Positions 38,400 through 47,860 of a stretch of 64,000 nucleotides of DNA are shown in pieces. The notes beneath the pieces were generated by a model. It was not told the DNA's origin. It saw nothing but the letters and a program-made list of their open reading frames with translations, and ran no database searches. Positions within the stretch are counted from its first letter, which is position 1. Every line of letters begins with the position of its first letter. Made by a program: the position numbers and the translations under genes. The stretch lies in contig NZ_MUXY01000008.1 of NCBI RefSeq assembly GCF_002015035.1, positions 1 through 64,000 of the forward strand, written 5' to 3'. This stretch comes from Haemophilus parahaemolyticus (lineage in GTDB: Bacteria > Pseudomonadota > Gammaproteobacteria > Enterobacterales > Pasteurellaceae).

Positions 38400-38449
38400 G
38401 ATTAGTTCTCGTAGGATAGACTTCAGTCCACTATGTCTATATACAATTC

Positions 38450-38467
38450 GGCGGACTGACGTCCGCC
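38450..38467. repeat. GC-rich REP-like hairpin between potC and bolA
   Basis: GGCGGAC-TGAC-GTCCGCC is a perfect 7-bp stem in an AT-rich region. It lies in a longer block that starts TGTAGGGC on the minus strand and contains a second small inverted repeat (TAGAC/GTCTA). It looks like a dispersed repeat unit. Confidence 0.5.
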
Positions 38468-38472
38468 CTACA

Positions 38473-38499
38473 AAATAGCCCACATTTTGTGGGCTATTT
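38473..38499. terminator. Terminator after potABC
   Basis: AAATAGCCCACA-TTT-TGTGGGCTATTT, a perfect 12-bp stem 10 nt after the potC stop. The U tract is short on the minus strand. Confidence 0.65.
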
Positions 38500-38509
38500 A
38501 CGTTTTAAA

Positions 38510-39277
38510 TTAATGTTTTTTGCGTAATGCTAATTGGCTTAGAACCACGAGTGAAAGTGAGAACACAATCATAATGGTAGCAAGAGCATTAACCTCTGGC
38601 GTTACGCCTGTCTTCACGAGTGAGAAGATTTTAAGCGGTAACACTTCGTAACTTGGGCTAGTTACGAAAGAAGAAACCACAACATCATCAAGCGAGATAG
38701 TGAAGCTTAATAACCAACCTGAGATGATGGAAGGTAACGCAAGTGGAAGAATAATTTTGCGTAAAATCGTCACTTCACTTGCTCCTAAATCTTTCGCGGC
38801 TTCCAACATTTTGCCATCAAAGTCACTTAGGCGTGCTGAGATGGTAATAACCACATAAGGTAAACAGAAGGTAATATGAGCAATCAATAATGAGATAAAG
38901 CCAAGCTGAATGCCTAACATCATAAAGAGTACGAGCATTGATACTGCCATAACAATATCAGGCGACATCATTACAATAAAGAGCAAACCGCCCACCATTT
39001 GTTTACCGCGGAATTTATAACGATAAAGGGCGATTGAGGTTAATGCCCCTAAAATCGTTGATAATGTTGCCGCAAAAAATGCAATGGTGACCGAGTTTAA
39101 TGTGGCTTGAACAAGAGTATCGTTGTTAAATAAACGCTCATACCAGTTCCAGCTAAAGCCTTTCCATTGCAAGCCGTATCTGTCCGCATTAAACGAGTTT
39201 ACTACCAAGATAATAATCGGAATATAAAGGTAGGCAAAAACCGCGAACATAAAAAGATTTCTAAATGTCTTTTTCAT
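38510..39277 (-). CDS. potC: Spermidine/putrescine ABC transporter permease PotC
   Basis: PotC is one of two membrane permeases of the PotABCD polyamine importer. The 255 residues have six predicted membrane helices. The EAA loop [22 protein letters not shown] is the ATPase contact. It opens FAYLYIPIIILVVNSFN, typical of PotC. Its ATG overlaps the potB stop (TAATG). Confidence 0.93.
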   Translation of the reverse strand: MKKTFRNLFMFAVFAYLYIPIIILVVNSFNADRYGLQWKGFSWNWYERLFNNDTLVQATLNSVTIAFFAATLSTILGALTSIALYRYKFRGKQMVGGLLFIVMMSPDIVMAVSMLVLFMMLGIQLGFISLLIAHITFCLPYVVITISARLSDFDGKMLEAAKDLGASEVTILRKIILPLALPSIISGWLLSFTISLDDVVVSSFVTSPSYEVLPLKIFSLVKTGVTPEVNALATIMIVFSLSLVVLSQLALRKKH

Positions 39278-40137
39278 TATTCAAGCTCCACCTTTTTATT
39301 TAATAATTTATTCGCACGATAGTAAACATAAAGCATTAATGCCATTAAAATGGTTAATGCGATACTTACTGCAGAGCCCAACGCAAATTGGTTGGTATTT
39401 AAGAACAAGCTCTTAATAATGTTACCTACCAATGGTGTTTTACCGCCACCAAGCAAGTCGGCAACGTAGAACATCCCCATTGCTGGAAGAAGTACTAATA
39501 AACAGCCTGATACAATACCTGGCATCGTAAGCGGAATAGTGACGCGAATAAAGCGTTGGAACGCATTTGCCCCTAAATCTTTTGCCGCTTCTAATAAACG
39601 ATTGTCGATTTTTTCAATCGAAGAGTAGAGCGGTAAAATCATAAATGGTAATAAAATGTAAACTAAGCCGATGATAATCGCAAGCTCTGAGTTTAATAAA
39701 CGCAATGGTTCATTAATGATGCCTAACCACAATAATGCTTCATTTAACAAACCTTTCACACCTAAGAAAATCTTGATGCCGTAAATACGAATAAGCGAGT
39801 TCGTCCAGAACGGCAACACCACTAAAAAGAGTAAAATTGGACGTACTTTAGCGGGCAATTTTGCAATAATAAATGCAAAAGGATAGCCAATAATCAAACA
39901 GAAGAAAGTGGCAATCCCCGCCATATACAAGGAGTTCCAAAGTACTGTGGCGTAGGTATCGTTAAAGAGTGCTTGATATGCACTTAAGCTAAATGCAAAA
40001 TCAACGAAATATTGACTTTGGCGGTTTTCAGTTAAGAAACTAATGATAAATACAAGCACATTCGGCACTAATACGAAAAGTAAAAGCCAACCGAAAATCG
40101 TCGCCACCGTTCCTTTTTGGAATTTATTATTCGTCAT
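39277..40137 (-). CDS. potB: Spermidine/putrescine ABC transporter permease PotB
   Basis: PotB pairs with PotC in the inner membrane. The 286 residues have six predicted helices, SYSLIR-type blocks ([18 protein letters not shown]) and the EAA loop [20 protein letters not shown]. The start overlaps potA by 11 nt and the stop overlaps the potC start, so the three genes are tightly coupled. Confidence 0.94.
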   Translation of the reverse strand: MTNNKFQKGTVATIFGWLLLFVLVPNVLVFIISFLTENRQSQYFVDFAFSLSAYQALFNDTYATVLWNSLYMAGIATFFCLIIGYPFAFIIAKLPAKVRPILLFLVVLPFWTNSLIRIYGIKIFLGVKGLLNEALLWLGIINEPLRLLNSELAIIIGLVYILLPFMILPLYSSIEKIDNRLLEAAKDLGANAFQRFIRVTIPLTMPGIVSGCLLVLLPAMGMFYVADLLGGGKTPLVGNIIKSLFLNTNQFALGSAVSIALTILMALMLYVYYRANKLLNKKVELE

Positions 40138-41239
40138 CGTTTAGGACAACCTCCCAACCTTCGTGCCATGTTAACGCCACTTTTTGGCCTACTTCGTGGT
40201 CAATGTTTGGATCATCTTCATTGAAGAATTCGCTTACTAACACGTTCATACCGTTGTGATCAAGTTTCACGCTAGATTCAAGCGTCATCCCTTTGTAGTT
40301 ACGGTCGATAATGTGACCGATGATTGCTTTTGAGCTTTCATCTTCATCTAATTCTTCAATCACAATATCTTCTGGGCGCAGTAATACTTTCAGTTTTTGA
40401 TTTGGTTTAACGTCTAAATCTTCTACTTTAATGTTGCAAATTCGACCTTCCACGTTCGCTTTAACGCTTGTGCTATCCACACGTTCAATTACAGTTGCGT
40501 CGAACACGTTGATTTCACCAATAAAGTGTGCCACAAATAAGTTTTTCGGCTCTTCATAAATTTCACGCGGTGTGCCATCTTGAGCAATTTTACCTGCGTT
40601 CATTACGATAATACGATCCGACATCGTTAACGCTTCTTCTTGGTCGTGCGTTACAAAAATAAAGGTAATGCTTAATTGACGTTGTAATGCTTTTAACTCT
40701 TGTTGCATCTCTTTACGCAATTTGTAGTCAAGAGCAGAGAGTGATTCATCTAAAAGTAAAACTTTTGGTTTATTTACCACCGCACGTGCAATAGCAATAC
40801 GTTGTTGTTGACCGCCTGAAAGCTGTGCTGGTTTTTGCTCGGCACGGTCTTCCAAACGCACCATACGTAATGCTTCCATTACACGCGGTTTGATTTGATC
40901 GTTTGGCACTTTTTGCATACGCAAACCAAATGCCACGTTTTCAAAAATGGTCATATGTGGGAAAAGTGCATAGCTTTGGAATACGGTATTCACAGGGCGT
41001 TGTTCAGCAGGGATATTAGATACATCTTGACCATCAAGAATAATTGAACCCTCTGTTAAATCTTCAAAGCCCGCAATTAAACGTAACGCAGTTGTCTTAC
41101 CACAACCTGAAGGACCTAAAATCGTTAAAAATTCACCATCATTAATGGTTAAATTTAAATTTTTCAGAATCGTTTTGCTACCATAGCTTTTGGTAACATT
41201 GCGAAGTTCGATAATGGGTTTGTTATCTAACTTTTCCAT
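40127..41239 (-). CDS. potA: Spermidine/putrescine ABC transporter ATP-binding protein PotA
   Basis: PotA powers polyamine uptake. Its 370 residues comprise an ABC ATPase with Walker [27 protein letters not shown], signature [16 protein letters not shown], Walker [13 protein letters not shown] and switch FVTHDQEE, then a C-terminal regulatory TOBE domain ([11 protein letters not shown]). Walker B has Glu-Ser in place of the common Glu-Pro, also seen in other PotA. First gene of potABC; potD is not in this operon. Confidence 0.94.
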   Translation of the reverse strand: MEKLDNKPIIELRNVTKSYGSKTILKNLNLTINDGEFLTILGPSGCGKTTALRLIAGFEDLTEGSIILDGQDVSNIPAEQRPVNTVFQSYALFPHMTIFENVAFGLRMQKVPNDQIKPRVMEALRMVRLEDRAEQKPAQLSGGQQQRIAIARAVVNKPKVLLLDESLSALDYKLRKEMQQELKALQRQLSITFIFVTHDQEEALTMSDRIIVMNAGKIAQDGTPREIYEEPKNLFVAHFIGEINVFDATVIERVDSTSVKANVEGRICNIKVEDLDVKPNQKLKVLLRPEDIVIEELDEDESSKAIIGHIIDRNYKGMTLESSVKLDHNGMNVLVSEFFNEDDPNIDHEVGQKVALTWHEGWEVVLNDDE

Positions 41240-41504
41240 TTACTGTTGTTTTCCCCTATGAAGAGAGTTGAGAAAATGAATTGCAAATTCAATAAAAATT
41301 GCTTGATTTGCAACGCGAAATGAGAATAAATCAATTTGGTATCATATAGCGAATAACTTGATTTTGAAAGTAAAAATTTACTTTTTGAGCGATAAGCGGT
41401 GGATTTTCTGGCGGATTTTGCACAATATACAAATTAAGAAAGAAATTAGACCGCTTACAGGCTTTAGGCTAAAATAGCTTCTAATAAAATAAATAGATAA
41501 AACA
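41240..41504. other. Divergent intergenic region potA/rep
   Basis: The 265-nt region holds the promoters for both directions. An imperfect inverted uptake-signal pair (AAGCGGT at 41394-41400, ACCGCTT at 41450-41456) lies just before rep. An AAAGTAAA/TTTACTTT hairpin lies near 41367-41385. I cannot assign operators. Confidence 0.4.
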
Positions 41505-43523
41505 ATGAAACTCAACAACCAACAACAACAAGCCGTGGAATATGTCGATGGGGCTTGCCTTGTGTTAGCCGGGGCTGGCTCTGGCAAAACGCGGGTTATT
41601 ATCAACAAAATTGCACATCTAATCGAACATTGCAACTATTCGCCGAGAAATATCGCCGCCGTAACCTTTACCAACAAGGCAGCACGTGAGATGCGCGAGC
41701 GTGTGGCTCATTCTATCGGCAAAGAAAAAACTAAAGGGCTGACAATTTCTACCTTTCACACGCTAGGCTTTGAAATTCTCAAACGTGAGCATAAATTGCT
41801 CGGTTTTAAGTCTGGAATGACGCTGTTTGATGAACATGATCAAATTGCTTTGCTCAAACATTTACTGCCTGAAAACGTGGCGGAAGATAAAGATCTCTTA
41901 AAAGCGCTGGTTTCCACTATTTCAAATTGGAAAAATGATCTGCTTTCTCCTGAAATGGCGATACATCAGTGCAAATCGGAGCGAGATCGCGTTTTTTCAC
42001 ACTTTTACCAACTCTATCAAAATCAGCTAAAAGCCTATAACGCTCTTGATTTTGATGATTTGATTATGTTGCCAGTGTTGCTTTTCCGCCAATTTCCTGA
42101 AGCGAAAGCCCATTGGCAGCAAAAAATTCGCTATTTGTTGGTGGATGAATATCAAGACACCAACACTAGCCAATATGAGTTAATTAAACTTATCGTAGGC
42201 GAAAATGCGAAGTTTACCGTCGTGGGTGATGATGACCAGTCGATCTACTCTTGGCGTGGGGCGAAACCTGAAAATATGCGGCGTTTACGGGAAGATTTCG
42301 ATCTAAAAGTGATTAAATTGGAACAAAATTACCGTTCTAGTCAGCGGATTCTGCATTGTGCCAACATTCTGATTGATAATAATGAACATATTTTCGACAA
42401 AAAAATCTTCTCGGAATTAGGGCAAGGCGAAAAGCTGAATATTATTGAGGCGAAAAATGAAGAACACGAAGCGGAGCGTGTCGTGGGAGAAATTATCGCC
42501 CATCGTTTTTCCAAAAAAACGAAATATAAAGATTACGCCATACTTTATCGAGGCAATCACCAGTCGCGGTTGCTCGAAAAATTGTTGATGCAAAACCGTA
42601 TTCCGTACAAAATTTCGGGCGGAACATCGTTTTTCTCTCGAGCTGAAATTAAGGATATGATGGCGTATCTGCGTTTGGTGGTGAATCCTGAAGATGACGC
42701 TGCATTTTTACGCATTGTGAATGTGCCAAAACGTGAAATTGGTCCAGCTACGCTTGAAAAACTGGGCTTGTTGGCAAATGAAAAACATATCAGCCTGTTT
42801 GATGCGATTTTTGATTTTGAGCTGATTCAACGCTTAACGCCAAAGCCTTATCAAGCCTTGCAAGATTTTGCTAATTGGGTCGTTAAAATTGCCGAGCAAG
42901 CGGTTCATTCTGATCCGATTGTTGCAATGAAAGATATGTTGGGGCAGCTTCAATACGAAGCTTATTTGTATGAACAAGCAACCTCGCCCAAAGCAGCAGA
43001 AATGCAAAGCCGCAATGTGCAAACGCTGTTTGAATGGGTTGAAGCGATGCTGGCTGGCGATGAAATTGAAACTCCGATGACTTTGGAGCAAGTGGTCAAT
43101 CGCCTGACTTTACGGGATATGCTTGAGCGTGGCGGAGATGATGACGAAGCCGACCAAGTGCAGCTAATGACGCTACATGCTTCAAAAGGGTTGGAGTTTC
43201 CGCACGTTTTTCTCATTGGAATGGAAGAGGGTATTTTGCCACACCAAAATAGCCTTGATGATGACAACGTGGAAGAAGAACGTCGCTTGGCTTATGTGGG
43301 GATTACTCGTGCCCAGAAAACGTTGACGTTTTCACTTTGCAAAGAACGCCGTCAATATGGAGAACTGATTAAACCCGAACCAAGCCGCTTCTTGCTTGAG
43401 CTTCCGCAAGATGATTTAGTTTGGGAAAGTGAAAAACCACAAATGAGCGAACAACAGAAAGTGGATAAAGTTTCCTCAAACATTGCCGATTTAATGGCAA
43501 AATTAAAAGCGAATAAGAGATAA
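41505..43523 (+). CDS. rep: ATP-dependent DNA helicase Rep
   Basis: Rep is a 3'-5' superfamily 1 helicase that helps replication forks past protein blocks. It has 672 residues. Helicase motifs in order: [12 protein letters not shown] (Q), [12 protein letters not shown] (I), [13 protein letters not shown] (Ia), [10 protein letters not shown] (II), [15 protein letters not shown] (III), [12 protein letters not shown] (IV), [19 protein letters not shown] (V) and [12 protein letters not shown] (VI). The length and the Rep-like rather than UvrD-like C-terminus support Rep. It is followed after one base by a zinc-ribbon gene. Confidence 0.94.
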   Translation: MKLNNQQQQAVEYVDGACLVLAGAGSGKTRVIINKIAHLIEHCNYSPRNIAAVTFTNKAAREMRERVAHSIGKEKTKGLTISTFHTLGFEILKREHKLLGFKSGMTLFDEHDQIALLKHLLPENVAEDKDLLKALVSTISNWKNDLLSPEMAIHQCKSERDRVFSHFYQLYQNQLKAYNALDFDDLIMLPVLLFRQFPEAKAHWQQKIRYLLVDEYQDTNTSQYELIKLIVGENAKFTVVGDDDQSIYSWRGAKPENMRRLREDFDLKVIKLEQNYRSSQRILHCANILIDNNEHIFDKKIFSELGQGEKLNIIEAKNEEHEAERVVGEIIAHRFSKKTKYKDYAILYRGNHQSRLLEKLLMQNRIPYKISGGTSFFSRAEIKDMMAYLRLVVNPEDDAAFLRIVNVPKREIGPATLEKLGLLANEKHISLFDAIFDFELIQRLTPKPYQALQDFANWVVKIAEQAVHSDPIVAMKDMLGQLQYEAYLYEQATSPKAAEMQSRNVQTLFEWVEAMLAGDEIETPMTLEQVVNRLTLRDMLERGGDDDEADQVQLMTLHASKGLEFPHVFLIGMEEGILPHQNSLDDDNVEEERRLAYVGITRAQKTLTFSLCKERRQYGELIKPEPSRFLLELPQDDLVWESEKPQMSEQQKVDKVSSNIADLMAKLKANKR

Positions 43524-43524
43524 A

Positions 43525-44079
43525 ATGTCACTTTTTAAATCAACTAAACAAGAAGAGCATTGCCCCGAATGCGGGGCATTGTTGCAGATTAAACAAGGTA
43601 AATACGGGCTATTTCTAGGCTGTTCACGCTACCCAGATTGTAGCTACATTAGACCACTACACCAAAGTTCGCACGTAATAAAAACGCTAGACGAAATCTG
43701 CCCTGAATGTGGTCATTTTCTGCAAATTAAGCAAGGGCAGAATGGGATGTTTATCGGCTGTAGCGACTACCCAGAATGCCACTTTATTGTGCAAGAAGAA
43801 CAACCTGAAACAGAAGAAAAGTGGCTCTGCCCTGAGTGCAAAAAGCATCATTTAGTGGCAAGAAAAGGGCGAACAGGTAAGATTTTCTACGGCTGTGAAG
43901 GCTATCCGAAATGCCGATTTACCCTTGCAGGCAAACCGATTGAAAAAGAGTGCCCTGCGTGTCATTTTTCATTAGCCGTGCTACGTAAAGGTAAAAAAGG
44001 TTACCAATGTGCGAGCAAAGCGTGTCAGCATATTTTTGAAGAGCAAGAAATAGAACAAGCGGTGAAAAAAGATGAATAA
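43525..44079 (+). CDS. yrdD: Topoisomerase-type zinc-ribbon protein (YrdD-like)
   Basis: The 184-residue protein consists of four zinc ribbons like those at the C-terminus of DNA topoisomerase I. Three full units each have CPEC, a GxFxGCxxYPxC pattern (e.g. GLFLGCSRYPDCSYI, GMFIGCSDYPECHFI, IFYGCEGYPKCRFT). A fourth, shorter one (CPACHFS and YQCASKACQHIF) closes the protein. Free-standing relatives such as YrdD probably bind single-stranded nucleic acid; the exact role is unknown. Its end overlaps tsaC by 8 nt, a conserved pairing. Confidence 0.88.
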   Translation: MSLFKSTKQEEHCPECGALLQIKQGKYGLFLGCSRYPDCSYIRPLHQSSHVIKTLDEICPECGHFLQIKQGQNGMFIGCSDYPECHFIVQEEQPETEEKWLCPECKKHHLVARKGRTGKIFYGCEGYPKCRFTLAGKPIEKECPACHFSLAVLRKGKKGYQCASKACQHIFEEQEIEQAVKKDE

Positions 44080-44626
44080 TTTGCAAAAAATCGTGGAGCA
44101 ATTTCAACAAAATGAAGTGATTGCCTACCCAACCGAAGCTGTTTTTGGTTTAGGTTGCAATCCAAACAGTGAACAAGCGGTGAGAAAATTGCTTGCTTTG
44201 AAAAAACGTGAAGAAAGAAAAGGGTTGATTTTAATAGCCCCAACGGTGGAACTGCTTTTGCCTTATTTAGATGAGAGCAAATTGGCGGAAACAGAATGGC
44301 AGCGTTTTGGCACGATTAGCAATCAAGCGATTACATGGATTATGCCTGCCAAACCGAATTTACCCCGTTTTCTCACAGGGCAATTTAATTCGATTGCAAT
44401 GCGATTATGTCGAACCCCTGCGGTGGAAGCTCTTTGTCTTGCCACCCAATCAGCGATTACCTCCACCAGTGCCAATATTTCAGGCTTACTACCTTGTCGC
44501 ACAAGCGGTCAAGTTTATGCTCAATTTGGCAAAGATTTTCCCGTGCTAGAAGCTGAAACCGAAGGGCGAACCAACCCTTCAGAAATTCGAGATATTTTCA
44601 CCCAACAGGTTTTGCGAGCAGGCTAA
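44072..44626 (+). CDS. tsaC: Threonylcarbamoyl-AMP synthase TsaC
   Basis: TsaC makes threonylcarbamoyl-AMP from threonine, bicarbonate and ATP for the t6A37 modification of tRNAs reading ANN codons. The 184 residues show IAYPTEAVFGLGCNP, ALKKREERKGLILIAP with the KR(x)xxK-type substrate motif, SIAMRLCRTPAVEALC and ITSTSANISGLLP. The ATG lies inside the end of the zinc-ribbon gene (ATGAATAA). Confidence 0.94.
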   Translation: MNNLQKIVEQFQQNEVIAYPTEAVFGLGCNPNSEQAVRKLLALKKREERKGLILIAPTVELLLPYLDESKLAETEWQRFGTISNQAITWIMPAKPNLPRFLTGQFNSIAMRLCRTPAVEALCLATQSAITSTSANISGLLPCRTSGQVYAQFGKDFPVLEAETEGRTNPSEIRDIFTQQVLRAG

Positions 44627-44883
44627 GCTTTTTCATATAAATAGGTAATCAATTGACCGTTTAAATATTCGCCAACATAAATCTGATTTATTGTCAAATT
44701 TTGAGCTTCAAGTTCGGTTTTAAGCTACTCTTCATCTCGGTTGATGATGTCTAAAATATCGTGGTCGAGTTATCCATCAATAATCAGTGGGTAGCGTAAA
44801 TCCTGATCGCCATATTGAATGATCGAAAGTTGCCCGTTTTGTCCTAATACGGCTCGTTTCACCGATGCGATTTCATATGACAA
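44623..44883 (-). pseudogene. C-terminal fragment of a DUF421/YetF-family membrane protein
   Basis: On the minus strand one frame reads KRAVLGQNGQLSIIQYGDQD, then RYPLIIDG, a TAA, then LDHDILDIINRDEE, a TAG, then LKTELEAQNLTINQIYVGEY and ITYLYEKA before the terminal TAG. This is the cytoplasmic C-terminal domain of YetF-type proteins. Two nonsense codons stand where Gln (CAA) and Trp (TGG) are expected, and the membrane N-terminus is missing. The product's original function is unknown. The end overlaps the tsaC stop. Confidence 0.7.
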
Positions 44884-44916
44884 AGCCTAAACATCTTAAT
44901 GTTTAGGCTATTTTTG
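44884..44916 (+). terminator. Terminator between tsaC and yedF
   Basis: AGCCTAAACAT-CTTA-ATGTTTAGGCT, an 11-bp stem, followed by ATTTTTG on the plus strand. Confidence 0.75.
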
Positions 44917-44930
44917 TAAATAGGAAAAGA

Positions 44931-45200
44931 TTAACGCTGAATCAAATAACGCAATTTCGTGCCATCTTGTTCAACGCTTAACAATGTATAACCATGGTTT
45001 TTTGTGTCTACAGGAATATTATTAATCGATTGAGCACAATCGCTTAATAGCTCTAAAACCTCACCTTTTTTCAATTCTGGCATCGTTTCAAGCATCACGA
45101 TAGCAGGGTAGGGGCAAGGCTCGCCTAGGGTATCCAGTGTGTAATCTGGGGTGATGTCTTTCGGATCTTTATCCAATTTTTGTACGACAGTAAATGCCAT
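44931..45200 (-). CDS. yedF: TusA/SirA-like sulfurtransferase YedF
   Basis: A small protein of the TusA family (89 residues) with the CPYP motif LDTLGEPCPYPAIVMLETM, Cys29 being the likely sulfur or selenium carrier. It is paired with yedE, as in many bacteria where the pair is thought to supply sulfur or selenium. The precise substrate is not shown by sequence. It lies 36 nt downstream of yedE. Confidence 0.88.
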   Translation of the reverse strand: MAFTVVQKLDKDPKDITPDYTLDTLGEPCPYPAIVMLETMPELKKGEVLELLSDCAQSINNIPVDTKNHGYTLLSVEQDGTKLRYLIQR

Positions 45201-45236
45201 AATGTTCTCCTGATGTTTTAGGTTATGTGGTATTGA

Positions 45237-46454
45237 TTAGTTACAGCCGCAAGAAGCTGCCGCTACTTTCGCTTTGGCTTTAGTAAGGAAGCGTTTTTCC
45301 CACCAAACTACAGCAACCAAACAAGCGATTAATAAGCCATAATTAACGAGCAAGCCACCGACGGGGCCAAACTCTTTGAGTAAGTTAAGTTTGTCGTAAT
45401 CTAAGGCGAGTGCTGGTGCGATATCGTCCCATACGTAAGCAAGGTAGGTTGAGCCGATAACGTTACCTACACCAACCCACATAAAGTGTACTTGCCCTTC
45501 CATAGAGCGATACATCCAACCAGTTTCGCAGCCACCTGCTAATACGATACCAAAACCGAATAATAAACCGCCGATAATCGCATTTGGGCCTGCCCACATA
45601 ATTTTAGGAGAAACGCCTAATTGAATGTATGAGAACACCCCAATTGTGCCAACGAAGATTCCAAAGATAATCGCTTTTGCCATATAAGCACGACCTGTTA
45701 CCCATAAATCTCGGAATGCGGAGGTAAAGCAGATTTGTGCACGCTCAATCAATAATCCGAAGATTAATCCGCAAAGCATTGCAAAACCAAGTTTGATAGA
45801 CGATTGCATCACATAGAGGGAAGCGGTCAAATATGCTAAAAAGATTACCATCCCAATGCGGAAGCGACGCGTAGCTTGTTTCGGATCGCTTTCTTTGATT
45901 TTTGCTGCCCCTTTTTTGAGCTGCAATTTTACGCGGAACATTGGCAATAAGGTTACTTTCACGCCAAAGTAGGTGCCGATAGCCGTGGCAATGGTAAAGA
46001 ACCATGCGTGAACAGAGAATTGAGGAATCCCTGTAAAAAGTGAGGCCAAATTACAGCCCATTGATAAACGGGCTCCAAAACCAGCTAAAGCACCGCCAAT
46101 GAGTGCTTGAGCAATACGACGTTTATGCGGTTGGTTACGCCATTTTACGTTATTCGCCCAAAGTGCAGCCGAAATACAGCCCGCGAACATCCCCAAAATC
46201 ATTACGCCATCAATACGGGTAAAAATTGTACCTTGCATCCCGATGATTTTGTAATAGCTCCATTCGCTTACATCTACGCCAAGAGCTTGTAACGCGTGCC
46301 CTCCCCAGCGAGTAAACTCGCCTGTTACTGCCCAATAAGTGCCTGTTACACCGAAATAATAAGCCGAAAGTAAACCTGCCGCAATAACCGCAGCCACTGG
46401 GTTCCAATATTTAATCAGATAATCTTGTTTGAATTGTCGCCAAATCTCTAACAT
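45237..46454 (-). CDS. yedE: YedE/YeeE-family sulfur or selenium transporter
   Basis: An inner-membrane protein of 405 residues with many predicted helices. The two family repeats are seen as GFGARLSMGCNLASLFTGIP and GIVLAGGCETGWMYRSMEGQ, each with the conserved Cys that passes thiosulfate-like sulfur in YeeE relatives. RAQICFTSAFRDLW is a third typical block. The frame opens at a TTG at 46490, but LEIWRQFKQDYLIKYW from the ATG at 46454 aligns with the E. coli start, and AAGGA boxes precede it. The last residues AAASCGCN add a Cys pair not common in relatives. Confidence 0.88.
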   Translation of the reverse strand: MLEIWRQFKQDYLIKYWNPVAAVIAAGLLSAYYFGVTGTYWAVTGEFTRWGGHALQALGVDVSEWSYYKIIGMQGTIFTRIDGVMILGMFAGCISAALWANNVKWRNQPHKRRIAQALIGGALAGFGARLSMGCNLASLFTGIPQFSVHAWFFTIATAIGTYFGVKVTLLPMFRVKLQLKKGAAKIKESDPKQATRRFRIGMVIFLAYLTASLYVMQSSIKLGFAMLCGLIFGLLIERAQICFTSAFRDLWVTGRAYMAKAIIFGIFVGTIGVFSYIQLGVSPKIMWAGPNAIIGGLLFGFGIVLAGGCETGWMYRSMEGQVHFMWVGVGNVIGSTYLAYVWDDIAPALALDYDKLNLLKEFGPVGGLLVNYGLLIACLVAVVWWEKRFLTKAKAKVAAASCGCN

Positions 46455-46651
46455 TGTCCTTAAATCCTTAAGAGAGTTAATGATTTGCAAGCGAAGGTAT
46501 ATAATGAAAAATAGAATTGAATTGAGAAAAACAATTGGATTTGTTCATTTCCTATACACAAACTTGCGATATATGAATGAATTACCGTTGAAGTGGTAAA
46601 AGTATAATCAAAAAATAGAGAGAAAACAAACAAAATTGATAGATAGCAGAT

Positions 46652-46684
46652 AAAATAAAACCTCAAGTTAAATAACTTGAGGTT
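46652..46684 (-). terminator. Terminator of the repeat-rich lipoprotein gene
   Basis: On the minus strand AACCTCAAGTTA pairs with TAACTTGAGGTT and is followed by TTATTTTA. It lies 25 nt after the stop. Confidence 0.75.
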
Positions 46685-46709
46685 CTGTTTTAACTGAATT
46701 AGCAAAAAA

Positions 46710-47378
46710 TTATTTAGATTCAACCGCTTCTTTTACGGCATCTACTTTTTCACCAACTTTGTTCATCATTTCTGATGTTTTTTCAGCTGCTTTATCTGCC
46801 ATTGCATCTGCAGCTTGTTTTACTTCTTCTGCTTTATCTGCTACTGCAGTTTTAGTTTCTTCAACTTTAGCTGTTGCAGCATCTTTTACATCAGCCGCTT
46901 TTTCAGCTACTGTTGCTTTCATTTCGTCAACTTTAGCTGCTGTTGTCTCTTTTACTTCGGTCGCTTTTTCAACCGTTGCTGCTTTCACTTCTGCTGCTTT
47001 ATCTGCCATTGTATCTGCAGCTTGTTTTACTTCTTCTGCTTTATCTGCTACTGCAGTTTTAGTTTCTTCAACTTTAGCTGCTGCAGCATCTTTTACATTA
47101 GCCGCTTTTTCAGCTACGGTTGCTTTCATTTCGTCAACTTTAGCTACTGTTGCGTCTTTTACTTCAGTCGCTTTTTCTACCGTTGCAGCTTTCACTTCTT
47201 CAGCTTTATCTGCAGCAACTTGTTTGATTTCTTCTGCTTTTTGAACTGCAGTCTCTTTCACTTCTGCTACTTTCTCTGTTGCAGCTGCTTGAGCTTTTTC
47301 AGCTGTTTTTTGAGCTTGATCACAAGCCGTTAAAGCTAATGCTGAACCTAAAACAAGGGCTAATAATGATTTTTTCAT
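46710..47378 (-). CDS. Repeat-rich lipoprotein, LEA/apolipoprotein-like
   Basis: The 222-residue product has a lipoprotein signal with lipobox LALTAC (Cys19). The rest is almost only Ala, Lys, Glu, Val, Thr and Asp in an 11-residue rhythm (ATVEKATEVKD, ATVAKVDEMKA and so on), which predicts long amphipathic helices as in LEA proteins. A 69-residue block is tandemly duplicated: KAEEVKAATVEK...QAADTMAD, then KAAEVKAATVEK...QAADAMAD, with only a handful of changes. No enzymatic motif is present. A role in envelope structure or stress protection is a guess. Long antisense frames here are by-products of the repeat. Confidence 0.8.
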   Translation of the reverse strand: MKKSLLALVLGSALALTACDQAQKTAEKAQAAATEKVAEVKETAVQKAEEIKQVAADKAEEVKAATVEKATEVKDATVAKVDEMKATVAEKAANVKDAAAAKVEETKTAVADKAEEVKQAADTMADKAAEVKAATVEKATEVKETTAAKVDEMKATVAEKAADVKDAATAKVEETKTAVADKAEEVKQAADAMADKAAEKTSEMMNKVGEKVDAVKEAVESK

Positions 47379-47600
47379 AAGAACTCCATAAAGTTAATTT
47401 TGCATCAATTACTTACACTTAGTATATGTTTCTAACAAAAAGTTCATTTATTTATTCAAGAACTAAAATTAGTTTTGTTTTTGTGTAAGGTGTTTCGGTT
47501 TAAAATTGAATAAATAAAATAATGCCAAAAATAGCATTTAGATAGCACATACTAATATTTCAGATTAAAAGTATACCCTATTATTCATAAATATTCATTC
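47379..47600. other. Non-coding stretch upstream of the lipoprotein gene
   Basis: AT-rich sequence holding the lipoprotein promoter. I see no gene and no clear operator. Confidence 0.4.
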
Positions 47601-47860
47601 TTAGTTTTTGAAAATTACTTCTTCTTTTTTAATGGTCTTTTTTAGGTTGATTGGAATCAGTTTGTAATCCATTAAAGTGGCTTTACCATTTTCAAATTCG
47701 AAATCAGTACGCTCTAAATATTCACCCCATTCGCCTGCTTGCATAATCCAAGAACTGTTTTGGTAGTCTGGTTTACATGCTATTGTTGGTTTGAATTTTT
47801 CGATAAATCGACCTTTCTTATCGAAAAAAACGGTATCGTATGTATGACTGTATAATATTA
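47601..47860 (-). pseudogene. Internal fragment of a periplasmic 5'-nucleotidase (UshA/NAD nucleotidase-like)
   Basis: The minus strand reads YDTVFFDKKGRFIEKFKPTI, ACKPDYQNSSWIMQAGEWGE and LERTDFEFENGKATLMDYKL, then IPINLKKTI. This matches the middle of UshA-type 5'-nucleotidases (CKPDxQNGxWIVQAxEWGKYVGRADFEFRNG, LIPVNLKK in the enteric protein). The metallophosphatase N-terminus and the C-terminal nucleotide domain are absent. A 93-codon frame could start within dgkA at 47882, but the first residues there only mirror dgkA in another frame. It is inferred to be a dead remnant. Confidence 0.65.

Noticed and set aside
46759..47333. Two long plus-strand frames (161 and 172 codons) rich in Ser/Ala or Phe/Cys
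   Set aside because: They mirror the low-complexity repeat coding of the minus-strand lipoprotein and have no ribosome site or homology.
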